From positions 58,395 to 122,394 of the forward strand of contig JAHJTV010000031.1 in the NCBI GenBank assembly GCA_018829445.1: 64,000 bases of DNA, given 5' to 3'. The DNA is from a bacterium (GTDB lineage Bacteria > SAR324 > XYD2-FULL-50-16). Position numbers and translations under genes: made by a program. Shown in pieces: positions 24,680 through 32,707 of the stretch; position 1 is the stretch's first letter; every line of letters starts with the position of its first letter. A model generated the notes under the pieces. The model did not search any database and was not told where the DNA came from. It saw only the letters and a list, made by a program, of their open reading frames with translations.

Positions 24680-25978
24680 ATGGAGGAAACGAATTCCGGT
24701 TTAACACGCGGTTTGACGCTTGTCACCATGTTTACGCTCATGACCGGTGCCATGGTTGGTATGGCCTGGGCAGTCCTGGCAAATGTTTTTCTGGATCGAG
24801 GCGGACCGGCTGCCATTATCTCAATGGTAATCGCTGCCGTCTTATGCATCTTCATCGGGCTTTGTTACGCTGAGCTCTGTGCTGCCATGCCCAAAGCCGG
24901 TGGTGAATATATCTATGTGAAAAGAGGATTGGGAGATTTTCCTGGTTTTTTTGCCGGCTGGATTCTGGTACTGGCATACGCTTCCATGATGCCGGGGGAA
25001 TGTATCATTATCGGAAAGCTGCTCAACGGGATTAATCCCGCTTTTCCACCCGCTTTAACAGGGGCTTTGACGGCGGTTATTTTTACGATTATCAATCTAC
25101 TGGGGGTTCGAATCTCAGGTCGGATTCAATTCTTTTTTGCCCTTTTTCTATTTGGCGGCATCCTGCTTTATGTCGGAGCTGCACTTCCAAAACTGGAAGT
25201 GGCTAATTTTCAACCCTTCTTCGGCAGGGGTCTGGGTGGCGTTGCCATTATGATTCCCATTGCCATGCTCGGTTTCATGGGGTTTGATATCCTGCCCCAG
25301 GCAGCCGAAGAGATTAACGCTCCCGTCAGAAAAATGGTTTTCCTGATCCCACTCGCCATTGTTTTTGTTGCATTTTTCTACATTGTTGTCACCATTGCCA
25401 ACGCCGGTGTGCAGCACTGGGAAATACTGGCTAAAAGTACAGACAGTATTCCCATCCTAAAACCGGTGACCATTGCCCTGGGTGAAAAAGGAGCAGTTAT
25501 CATCCTGGTGGCGGGGATCTGCGGATTATTGACAACCATGAATGCTTTTCTGTTGGGTGGTTCCCGTTTATTGATGGCCATGGCCAAAGATGGTCAACTG
25601 CCTTCTCCGCTGGCTTATGTGCATCCGAAGTATAAAACGCCTTCCGTAGCCTTGCTTTTTTTGGGAGCAATGGGAGTGGCGGGTAGCTATATCAAAGAGT
25701 TGATCGTGTTGTTTGATACGGCGTCGGCGGCCATATTGATCTGCTATGTTCTGGTCGTTCTCAGTGTTATGAGGCTGCGACGAACGGAGCCTGATATGGA
25801 GAGACCTTATCGAACCTGGGGATACCCGGCGGTTCCCATTATCGCGATTATTGCCGTGATTCCGACCTGGCTAATTTCGGTTTCTCTTCTCAAATCATGG
25901 GCTGTTATCGTATTCGTCGGCTGGATTTTTATCGGTATTCTCTATTATCTGCTGACCCTGCGAAAGTCTAAGGGATAA
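24680..25978 (+). CDS. APC-superfamily amino acid/polyamine permease
   Basis: A strong AAGGAGG site precedes the ATG. The 432-residue protein has about twelve hydrophobic segments and typical APC motifs: GAMVGMAW in helix 1, GGEYIYVKRGLG after helix 2, and MGFDILPQAAEEI in helix 6. It would import amino acids or related compounds across the inner membrane by proton symport or exchange. Substrate cannot be told. It lies 74 bases after the MerR-TPR gene, probably in the same transcript, and is followed by a convincing terminator. Confidence 0.83.
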   Translation: MEETNSGLTRGLTLVTMFTLMTGAMVGMAWAVLANVFLDRGGPAAIISMVIAAVLCIFIGLCYAELCAAMPKAGGEYIYVKRGLGDFPGFFAGWILVLAYASMMPGECIIIGKLLNGINPAFPPALTGALTAVIFTIINLLGVRISGRIQFFFALFLFGGILLYVGAALPKLEVANFQPFFGRGLGGVAIMIPIAMLGFMGFDILPQAAEEINAPVRKMVFLIPLAIVFVAFFYIVVTIANAGVQHWEILAKSTDSIPILKPVTIALGEKGAVIILVAGICGLLTTMNAFLLGGSRLLMAMAKDGQLPSPLAYVHPKYKTPSVALLFLGAMGVAGSYIKELIVLFDTASAAILICYVLVVLSVMRLRRTEPDMERPYRTWGYPAVPIIAIIAVIPTWLISVSLLKSWAVIVFVGWIFIGILYYLLTLRKSKG

Positions 25979-26007
25979 GGAGCACTCATTCGTGAATTTA
26001 GCTAAGG

Positions 26008-26050
26008 AAAGTCAATATATGAATCGCAAAGAACAATATATTGACTTTTT
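26008..26050 (+). terminator. Rho-independent terminator after the permease gene
   Basis: AAAGTCAATATAT (26008-26020) and ATATATTGACTTT (26036-26048) pair perfectly over 13 bases around a 15-base loop, and the right arm continues into TTTTT. It sits 30 bases after the permease stop and closes the 21135-25978 transcription unit. Confidence 0.75.
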
Positions 26051-26113
26051 ACGGATTGATATACTGACTGTCTGATTTTAGTTCAATATAACAGCTACTT
26101 GCATCTACAATGC

Positions 26114-26130
26114 TTGGCACCTCTATTGCA
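26114..26130 (+). promoter_or_regulatory. Sigma-54 (-24/-12) promoter of the acyl-CoA synthetase gene
   Basis: TTGGCAC-CTCTA-TTGCA matches the RpoN consensus. The invariant GG (26116-26117) and GC (26128-26129) are separated by exactly ten bases. Transcription should start near 26141, about 60 bases before the synthetase ATG. A terminator just upstream separates it from the previous operon. No enhancer-binding regulator gene is recognised in the window. Confidence 0.7.
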
Positions 26131-26198
26131 GACATTGGCGGGATGTGTTGCACACCCCGTATCTCACCAATGATCTCAACCCCATCAGAGGAGGATGT

Positions 26199-27992
26199 AT
26201 GCAATTTGTGGATTATAAGAATGTTCATCAGATGATCAAGAGTGTTGTTGACAAGTACCCTGACAAGTTTGCATTCAGGTGGTTCACGGATGACCAGGGA
26301 AATCGTGACGGCGTCAACTGGAACCAGTTTTACGTTCAGGCTAAACAGGTGGCGAAAAGCCTGATGGCCCTGGATGTAAAAAAAGAGGACAAAATCAACA
26401 TCATCAGCAACACCTGCTACCGCTGGTCTTTAACCGATATCGGCACCATAATCTCCGGGGCTGTCACAGTCGGAATCTATCAATCCAACCTCCCCAAAGA
26501 CTGCCAGTACATCATCGATCATTCGGATGCGGTTGTGGTGTTTGTGGAAGATGAAGTGCAATTGAACAAGCTGTTTACCATCCGAGACAAGATTCCAAAG
26601 GTTCGTAAAGTGGTTATGATCAATGGGACGCACAAGGATGACTGGGTGATCTCATATGAGGAGTTTTTAAGTCTGGGCGATAAGATTAGTGATAAGGATT
26701 TTGAGAAGCGTGCCAATGAACCAAAGCCCAATGATCCTGCAACCTTAGTCTATACCTCCGGGACAACCGGGGTTCCCAAGGGAGTGGTTATTACCCAGGA
26801 CAATCTAACCTTTAATTCGCAATCCATCAAAGCATCCCTGCAAATGTTGGAAGGAGATGACACCATTGTTTTCCTGCCGCTGGCGCATGTTATGGCCAGG
26901 TTAACGGTTTATTCGGCGGCTATATCCGGAACAGTGGTCACCATTGCCCGTAGTCTGGATACGGCAGTGGAAGATATCGGTTTTACAAAGCCCCATTGGA
27001 TTCCCAGTGTTCCCAGGGTTTATGAAAAAATTTACTCCAAAGTGGTCAGCGGTGCAGAAGAAAAGGGTGGGATCATTCTGAAACTATTCAACTGGGCCTG
27101 CAATGTTGGCTATCAGGTAAGTGACTGCAAGACGAATAAAAAACCGATTCCTGGTTTCATTGGATTTCAATATGCCATTGCCAGTAAACTGGTGTTTTCC
27201 AAGCTGCAGAAAGTCTTAGGAGGTAATATCCGCTGGATGTTAAGCGGTGGAGCTCCTTTAAACGAAAGTATTGCCAAGTTTTTTCATGCTGCCGGAATCC
27301 TGGTACTGGAAGGGATTGGGATGACGGAAAACGCCTCGTTCAGCCATAGCAACCGGTTTGACGATTACAAGTTCGGGACGGTGGGGCTTCCCGGGCCAGG
27401 GATAGAAACCAAAATTGCGAAGGATGGCGAGATTCTGATCCGCGGACGGAATGTGATGCGGGAGTATTATAAGATGGCGGACGAAACCAAGAAGACGTTC
27501 ACCAAGGATGGCTGGCTTTTAACCGGAGATCTGGGCGTCATCGATTCTAAAGGATTTTTAACTGTAACCGGTCGAAAAAAGGAGATCATTATCACTGCCG
27601 GAGGCAAAAATGTAGCTCCCGCACTGCTTGAAGGGGTTATTGGCACTTCAACCTATATTAACCAAGCTATGGTGGTGGGCGATCGCAGGAAGTATCTGAC
27701 CGCTTTGGTAACCATAGATCCTCTCACTGTAGAGGAATATGCCAAGAAAAACGGAATCTCCTATTCTTCCATTGCAGATTTGGGGCAGCATCCGGAAATT
27801 CGCAAGCTGATAGAGAATGAGGTCCAGGAGAAAAACAAGGAATTTGCTTCATTTGAAACCATCAAAAAAGTGGCCATCGTTCCGGAATTCACCGTGGAAA
27901 ACGGATTGATCACCCCAACCCTGAAGCTGAAAAAGAACCTGATTGAAAAACAGTACAAAAATGATATTGATAATCTTTACGTTGAGAATTGA
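26199..27992 (+). CDS. Long-chain acyl-CoA synthetase (AMP-forming)
   Basis: The ATG at 26199 is chosen for its GAGGAGG site; an in-frame start at 26145 would lie only a few bases from the sigma-54 transcription start. The 597-residue enzyme carries the P-loop LVYTSGTTGVPKGV, the second motif GGAPLNESIAKFFHAAGI with EGIGMTEN, the GWLLTGDLG motif and the C-terminal catalytic Lys in LKLKKN. It activates fatty acids to acyl-CoA in the cytoplasm or at the inner membrane. The 21135-27992 genes together suggest uptake and activation of carboxylic acids. It is set apart transcriptionally by a terminator and its own sigma-54 promoter. Confidence 0.88.
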   Translation: MQFVDYKNVHQMIKSVVDKYPDKFAFRWFTDDQGNRDGVNWNQFYVQAKQVAKSLMALDVKKEDKINIISNTCYRWSLTDIGTIISGAVTVGIYQSNLPKDCQYIIDHSDAVVVFVEDEVQLNKLFTIRDKIPKVRKVVMINGTHKDDWVISYEEFLSLGDKISDKDFEKRANEPKPNDPATLVYTSGTTGVPKGVVITQDNLTFNSQSIKASLQMLEGDDTIVFLPLAHVMARLTVYSAAISGTVVTIARSLDTAVEDIGFTKPHWIPSVPRVYEKIYSKVVSGAEEKGGIILKLFNWACNVGYQVSDCKTNKKPIPGFIGFQYAIASKLVFSKLQKVLGGNIRWMLSGGAPLNESIAKFFHAAGILVLEGIGMTENASFSHSNRFDDYKFGTVGLPGPGIETKIAKDGEILIRGRNVMREYYKMADETKKTFTKDGWLLTGDLGVIDSKGFLTVTGRKKEIIITAGGKNVAPALLEGVIGTSTYINQAMVVGDRRKYLTALVTIDPLTVEEYAKKNGISYSSIADLGQHPEIRKLIENEVQEKNKEFASFETIKKVAIVPEFTVENGLITPTLKLKKNLIEKQYKNDIDNLYVEN

Positions 27993-28007
27993 GTTGTAGC
28001 AAACAAT

Positions 28008-28029
28008 GGGTGGCCACTTAGAGCCACCC
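28008..28029 (+). terminator. Possible terminator hairpin after the synthetase gene
   Basis: GGGTGGC (28008-28014) pairs with GCCACCC (28023-28029) around an eight-base loop, 16 bases after the stop. There is no T-tract, so this may be a factor-dependent stop or just a stabilising hairpin between convergent genes. Confidence 0.4.
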
Positions 28030-28082
28030 CGCCCATGGCTATCGATCCACTGCCAGACCCCCATTCACGATTTCAAATAAAT

Positions 28083-29612
28083 TCACAGAACCATCCATTT
28101 GCCGGTCTTTTTCGAGCCGTTTCGTATCAGAAGTTTCTCAGCCTTCAATTTGCGGATAGTTCTTTTAACGGTTGCCGGGCTAACCTGCAGAACTACGGCA
28201 ATTTGCTCGTAAACAGCCTTGGGGTTCTGTTTAAGATAGTCCAATAAATCCTGTCTTAAATCACTTGACCTTATAAATGACCTTTCACCTCTTTTCTTGC
28301 TGGATTCCATGAAATAAAGAGGGTTTTGGTCTTCAACCGAATCAGGTTTAACAGGACTGTCTTGATAAAAGGTCATATTCCCAACTGACCCTTTAACCAG
28401 TATCGTTTTCAAATAATCATCGGTCGCTTCAAAAATCAGCTCTTTCCCGGCAGCTTTCATTAAGGGGATAACCTTGGTTCTGATTCCCATTCCACGGGCA
28501 TCAACATAGCCATAATCCTTCAGAACTTCAACGATGATCTGGTTTCGGGTTGAGCGTTGCCCGGCCTTCATCTTTTCTATGGTCATAGAATTTTGTAATG
28601 CGCCCGGACTGATGACTTCCAGTCGATTTTCATACACTGTCATTTCGATATCAACAAAGCGTGTCCAATCTCTGTGCGCCAGGGCATTTATCATCGTTTC
28701 TCTGACGGCATCAAGGGGATAGTTCCAGCTTTTTTCTCTGCGAAACGAACGGTCAATCGTCGCTGATTCAGTCGTAATAAAGGGTTCCAGGCTGTTCACA
28801 CACTTTTCGATCAGGCCCTCATCGATCAATTGCCTGCCCTCCTTGTTGATCTTCCACCTGCCAACCATTGGTCCGTCAATCACTCGGTCCATCAATGCCT
28901 GGTACTCCTTGTCACTACCCCTGAAAGCCATCAATCTGAGTCCCGACTGTCTCAGGCATCTTCTGGGATTCACTCCGAAAAGCACCAGTCCGGCAATGGT
29001 GCACAGACAGGTTTGCTCCCTGGTAGTAACCATCAGACCCAATCCCTCCAGTCGGTTCTTCCAGGCTGCCTCATCCAAGGGAGGATCAGGATCCTTCAGA
29101 ATATCCCGTATATAGTTCTCAAGACGTACCAGATCCAGAGAGTCGAAAGAAGTTCCGGGAACCGGCATAACTTCTGAGTGTAGAACACCACCCGATTCAA
29201 ACAGTCTCAATTGCTGTTCCCGTGTTGCCCGCCGCGAAATACTGCCGATTCGAATATAAATCTCCTCCCTGTCTTTGTTGCGAACAACATAAGGCTTGGA
29301 GGGCCCCTGGGGAAAGGAAACAACGGCGATGCGTTTATCCTGCTCAATTTGGATCTCTTCGTAAAAAGGAAGAATCATCGGGTGCACATAGCGGGAGAAA
29401 ACGGTATCCACTACCCATTCAGCAAGATTATTTCTTTGAATCCCGGATATAGCCCCGTCATCTTCAACACCCAGCAGGATTAGTCCCCCCTGAAGGTTAG
29501 CCATCGCCACCACCTCTTTTGCCAGCTGTTCCGGTCGAATATTATCCCGTTTGAACTCAACGCCGGAATTCTCTCCATTTCGAATCAGGTTTAAAAGGTC
29601 TTCCTTTTTCAT
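28083..29612 (-). CDS. AlbA_2/ATPase-domain transcriptional regulator with C-terminal HTH
   Basis: I place the start at the ATG at 29612 (MKKEDLLNLIRNGENS), giving 509 residues; a GTG four codons earlier is possible. An AlbA_2 domain leads (GVEFKRD, GGLILLGVEDDG). A central HATPase_c_4-like domain has ALAHRDWT and RGMGI. The C-terminal winged helix is of MarR/Lrp style, with YEQIAVVLQVSPATVKRTIR. Such proteins are widespread bacterial regulators, often with unknown ligands. Repeated AAGGTC words lie upstream (29617-29763) and could be its own operator. It is monocistronic and convergent with the synthetase gene. Confidence 0.75.
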   Translation of the reverse strand: MKKEDLLNLIRNGENSGVEFKRDNIRPEQLAKEVVAMANLQGGLILLGVEDDGAISGIQRNNLAEWVVDTVFSRYVHPMILPFYEEIQIEQDKRIAVVSFPQGPSKPYVVRNKDREEIYIRIGSISRRATREQQLRLFESGGVLHSEVMPVPGTSFDSLDLVRLENYIRDILKDPDPPLDEAAWKNRLEGLGLMVTTREQTCLCTIAGLVLFGVNPRRCLRQSGLRLMAFRGSDKEYQALMDRVIDGPMVGRWKINKEGRQLIDEGLIEKCVNSLEPFITTESATIDRSFRREKSWNYPLDAVRETMINALAHRDWTRFVDIEMTVYENRLEVISPGALQNSMTIEKMKAGQRSTRNQIIVEVLKDYGYVDARGMGIRTKVIPLMKAAGKELIFEATDDYLKTILVKGSVGNMTFYQDSPVKPDSVEDQNPLYFMESSKKRGERSFIRSSDLRQDLLDYLKQNPKAVYEQIAVVLQVSPATVKRTIRKLKAEKLLIRNGSKKTGKWMVL

Positions 29613-29616
29613 TTTT

Positions 29617-29763
29617 AAGGTCACTGTAAAAAATCTGTTTACATTTTTTCATTGTAATTATTTATAAAACCCACCCAAAAAACTGCAGGCTTGAATACAT
29701 CCTTGCACATCAGACTATTTTCGTCAATATATAAGGTCACCTTTAAAAGGTCTATAAAAGGTC
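29617..29763. promoter_or_regulatory. AAGGTC direct repeats upstream of the AlbA_2 regulator
   Basis: The word AAGGTC occurs at 29617, 29733, 29747 and 29758; the last three start 14 and 11 bases apart, and the first of these three is part of AAGGTCACCTT, a palindrome. They lie upstream of the leftward regulator gene. A role as operator is a guess. The rest of the 29613-29989 gap has no supported gene. Confidence 0.3.
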
Positions 29764-29989
29764 ATTCACTTGATGATGAAGTTAAAACAGATCTCTTCCA
29801 ATCCAACGAAGTCATCAACGGTTTTTTTGATCCTGATAATCAAATGTATTGGCAACTGTCAGATAGATTCCGTCTCGATTCACATCTTATTCTTGGATTT
29901 AAGATATTTCGAACTACAAGTTTGAATTTCCCTAATCTTAAAAATTTATTTTCCCGACTTGTTCTGTCAACTGACAATTAAAATCTTGC

Positions 29990-31210
29990 CTAAATGCTGG
30001 TAATGGGGATCGAAAAAAGATCCTCTTTTAATAGAATGAATTGGTTGTTTAAACAGATAATCCCCCCGGTACCAATTGGAAGGTTCAGCGTATCAAGTAC
30101 AGAAAAATGGCGAATGGTGTCTTTTCTCGGGGAGGCTGTTTTCTTGAATTTCAGGGGGTGGATCATTCCATCCTGAACAATCAGCAGATCAATCTCTTTT
30201 TTGTCCTTGTCCCTGTAATAATAAAAAGGGGTTCGTTTACCACTGTGCAGCCAGCCTTTAAGAAGTTCGGAGAGAATCCAGGTTTCAAGAATCGCCCCTG
30301 ACATGGCCCCGGCTTCCAGTGTTTCCGGATTGGACCATTCGGTCAGATAGGAACAAAGACCCGTCTCCGTAAAGTAGAGCTTGGGCGCTTTCACCAGGCG
30401 CTTTGTCACATTTGAGTGGTAGGGCTCAAGGAGATATACAATTCCTGTTGTCTGCAAAATGGACAACCAGGCTTTTGCGGTATTGGGAGCCACATCCGCA
30501 TCCCTGGCAAGATCTGACAGATTCAGTAATTGTCCGGTCCTGGCCGCGGAGGCTCTGACAAGACGGAGAAACGCTGTTTCATCGCCCACTTTTGCCAAAT
30601 CACGAACATCTCTTTGCAGATATGTTTGGATATATGAATTATAAAACAGGTTGTGATCGATTTCTGGTGATCGGGCAATAGCCGGAAAAGAGCCGCGCCA
30701 GCTTGTGAAGTACAACTCCATCAAGCTAATCTCATGTTTTGGAGACAGGTTAGACAGAATTGTTTTCTTGTCAGGTAAAAACAGGAAATCCTTTTCTCCC
30801 TCTCCTCTAATTTCCCGTGAAGAAAAGCCCATTAACTGGATAATCCCAATCCGACCGGCAAGCGATTCGGAGACGCCCTTCATTAACTGAAATTGCCGAG
30901 ATCCGATCAACTAGAACATTCCCGGTTTTTGCTCCCCATCTACCACCATTTTAATATAAGGCAGCAACTCTGGAGCATATTGAATCTCATCAATTAAAAC
31001 CGGTGAAGGATAGCACTGCATGAAGAGCGCCGGATCATTCTTGGCAAGATTCAAGATGATAGGATCATCCAAAGTCACATAGGCTCGATTTTGATGACTC
31101 AGTTGCCGAAGCAGGGTTGTCTTTCCGACCTGTCTGGCGCCGATTAAAAGCAAGACCGGAAACTGATTTGTCGCCTTGTGAATGAAGGTTTCAAGCGTTC
31201 TTTTGATATA
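29990..31210 (-). pseudogene. AAA_14/DUF4143 ATPase, disrupted
   Basis: Read leftward from 31210 the frame gives YIKRTLETF, then the P-loop GARQVGKTT, the Walker B-like VLIDEIQYAP and KPGMF. A TAG stop at 30913-30911 comes next, and the frame then resumes with LIGSRQF, LMGFSSREI, and the DUF4143 part (YNSYIQTYLQRDVRDL, YFTETGLCSYL, KKEIDLLI). The total would be about 406 residues, normal for this family, so one sense codon (probably Leu, TTG to TAG) became a stop. The initiator Met is also missing: a 65-bp hairpin abuts the first codons. These ATPases are often linked to toxin-like or defence functions, but this copy looks dead. Confidence 0.82.
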
Positions 31211-31274
31211 CCTAGGAGTCTCCTTCGGCTATTATGCAATTAGATTGAAAAATAGCCGAAGGAGACTCCTAGGT
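31210..31274. repeat. 65-bp perfect hairpin element
   Basis: Two 24-base arms, 31210-31233 and 31251-31274, are perfect inverted copies (outer ends ACCTAGGAGTCTCC / GGAGACTCCTAGGT) around a 17-base spacer. It abuts the 5' end of the disrupted ATPase gene, exactly where its start codon should be. No T-tract suits a terminator. The form resembles a miniature inverted-repeat insertion. The rest of the gap up to 31437 has no gene. Confidence 0.8.
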
Positions 31275-31437
31275 CAATTACTATGCGGGACAACTTTTTT
31301 TCAGACTTTCAGACACAAAACACCCCTTATAAATGTCTAAAATCTAAATCGTTTTTTATTCATTGCTCTTCATTGTCACACTAAAGTCTTCCTTTTTCAG
31401 CAGGAAAGTTCAACTGTTGTCCCCCTTTTGCCTTAAT

Positions 31438-32577
31438 TCAATTCCCATTCACTAAACTAATAACGGTGACTTCCGGGGGGGCTAAAAAACGGAAGGGTGG
31501 TCCCCAGGTACCGGTTCCGCGGCTAACGTATAATTGGGTGTCGGTGTCCAGCTGATACATGCCGCAAAGATAGGGAAAGGCGATTTTCACCAATAGAGTG
31601 AAGGGGAAAATCTGTCCGGCGTGGGTATGACCGGATAGCTGCAAATCGAAATAATCCAGGCTGGATTCCTCAATTCTGGGCTGATGTTTCAACAGGAGTG
31701 TAAATTTTTCATGATTGAGGTTTTTCAGAATCTTTCCTTCGGCGATGTCGATGGATTCATCAAAACGCTTGACGGTTGGATCATCCATACCCACAAGTGT
31801 AATTTTATCTTCAACAGAAACCGCTTCGTTTCTAAGCAGTTTAAATCCCGCCTGCTGGATAAAAGAGGTACTCTTCTCAATCCCGGCGAAAAATTCATGG
31901 TTTCCGGTGATGGCATATTTCCCTTTAGGGGCCTGCATCTGCTGTAAAATCGAGATGACTTCGTCTTCCTTTTTGATACCACTGTCTAACAGATCTCCGG
32001 TGATGACAATCAAGTCCGGTTTTTCCTGAATGACAATATCCAGTAATGTCTGTGCAGTATTGGGACCGGTAAGCGGGCTGAAGTGAATGTCTGACAGTTG
32101 AATCAGTTTCAGATTTTTAGTTCCAATGGGTAGTTTGGTTGTGGGGACATTAACATATTCTATTCGAATTTGCCTGGCCTCATAGCTTCCGTAAACCAGG
32201 ATGCTTATATTTAGTACCAGGGTAATAAAAAACAGAATTCTGGCTGTTTTCGGGTCGGAAGCAAATCCCAGCAACTTCAGGATAAATAATCCCAAATCAG
32301 CCAGGCCGTGGATTACCAGGAATAAAAACAGAAACGCCAGCCAGCTGTATCCGGTAAAACCTGTAATGGCTGCCAGAAAGGGTGGTCCGTGTTGACTGAA
32401 GATGATGGTTGCCACCGGTGTCAGAATGATAGTGATAAGCACCAGTTTCACCAGAATCCCGGGAAATGGTTTGAGATTGGTGACATTGCGGTGTTTTCTA
32501 AGAAAATAATAGTTCAGTAGGCTGTAGACGGTTATAAAAACGATAACCATCAGGATAAAAATCCATGATCCGTTCAT
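31438..32577 (-). CDS. Membrane-anchored metallophosphoesterase (YkuE/YaeI-like)
   Basis: The 379-residue protein has four hydrophobic segments in its first 140 residues. A calcineurin-like domain follows with all motifs: LIQLSDIHFSP, VITGDLLDSG, GNHEFFAG, the His of LLKHQPR and SGHTHAGQIFP. This matches the YkuE/YaeI type of membrane-associated phosphoesterases, some of which act on UDP-diacylglucosamine or other lipid-linked substrates. The metal ligands are intact, so it should be active with its domain facing the periplasm or cytoplasm; side and substrate are not established. It stands alone between the ATPase pseudogene and the large lipoprotein genes. Confidence 0.82.
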   Translation of the reverse strand: MNGSWIFILMVIVFITVYSLLNYYFLRKHRNVTNLKPFPGILVKLVLITIILTPVATIIFSQHGPPFLAAITGFTGYSWLAFLFLFLVIHGLADLGLFILKLLGFASDPKTARILFFITLVLNISILVYGSYEARQIRIEYVNVPTTKLPIGTKNLKLIQLSDIHFSPLTGPNTAQTLLDIVIQEKPDLIVITGDLLDSGIKKEDEVISILQQMQAPKGKYAITGNHEFFAGIEKSTSFIQQAGFKLLRNEAVSVEDKITLVGMDDPTVKRFDESIDIAEGKILKNLNHEKFTLLLKHQPRIEESSLDYFDLQLSGHTHAGQIFPFTLLVKIAFPYLCGMYQLDTDTQLYVSRGTGTWGPPFRFLAPPEVTVISLVNGN

Positions 32578-32707
32578 TTTTCAATCATCCTGTTTTTTTG
32601 TTAAGACTGAGCGGTTGCAATTGATCGGCAGTATATAAATTAAAACCCGTTTTGACCAGACAGATGGGGGGCCTTTAATTCATCATATAAATGAAAGATT
32701 AAGGTGT

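Noticed and set aside
29691..29981. Forward open frame of 96 codons in the gap right of the AlbA_2 gene
   Set aside because: No ribosome-binding site, no domain, and composition like noncoding DNA; it also covers the AAGGTC repeats.
31210..31274. The 24-base inverted repeat as a transcription terminator
   Set aside because: It lies at the 5' side of the leftward gene, has a long spacer loop and no T-tract on either strand.
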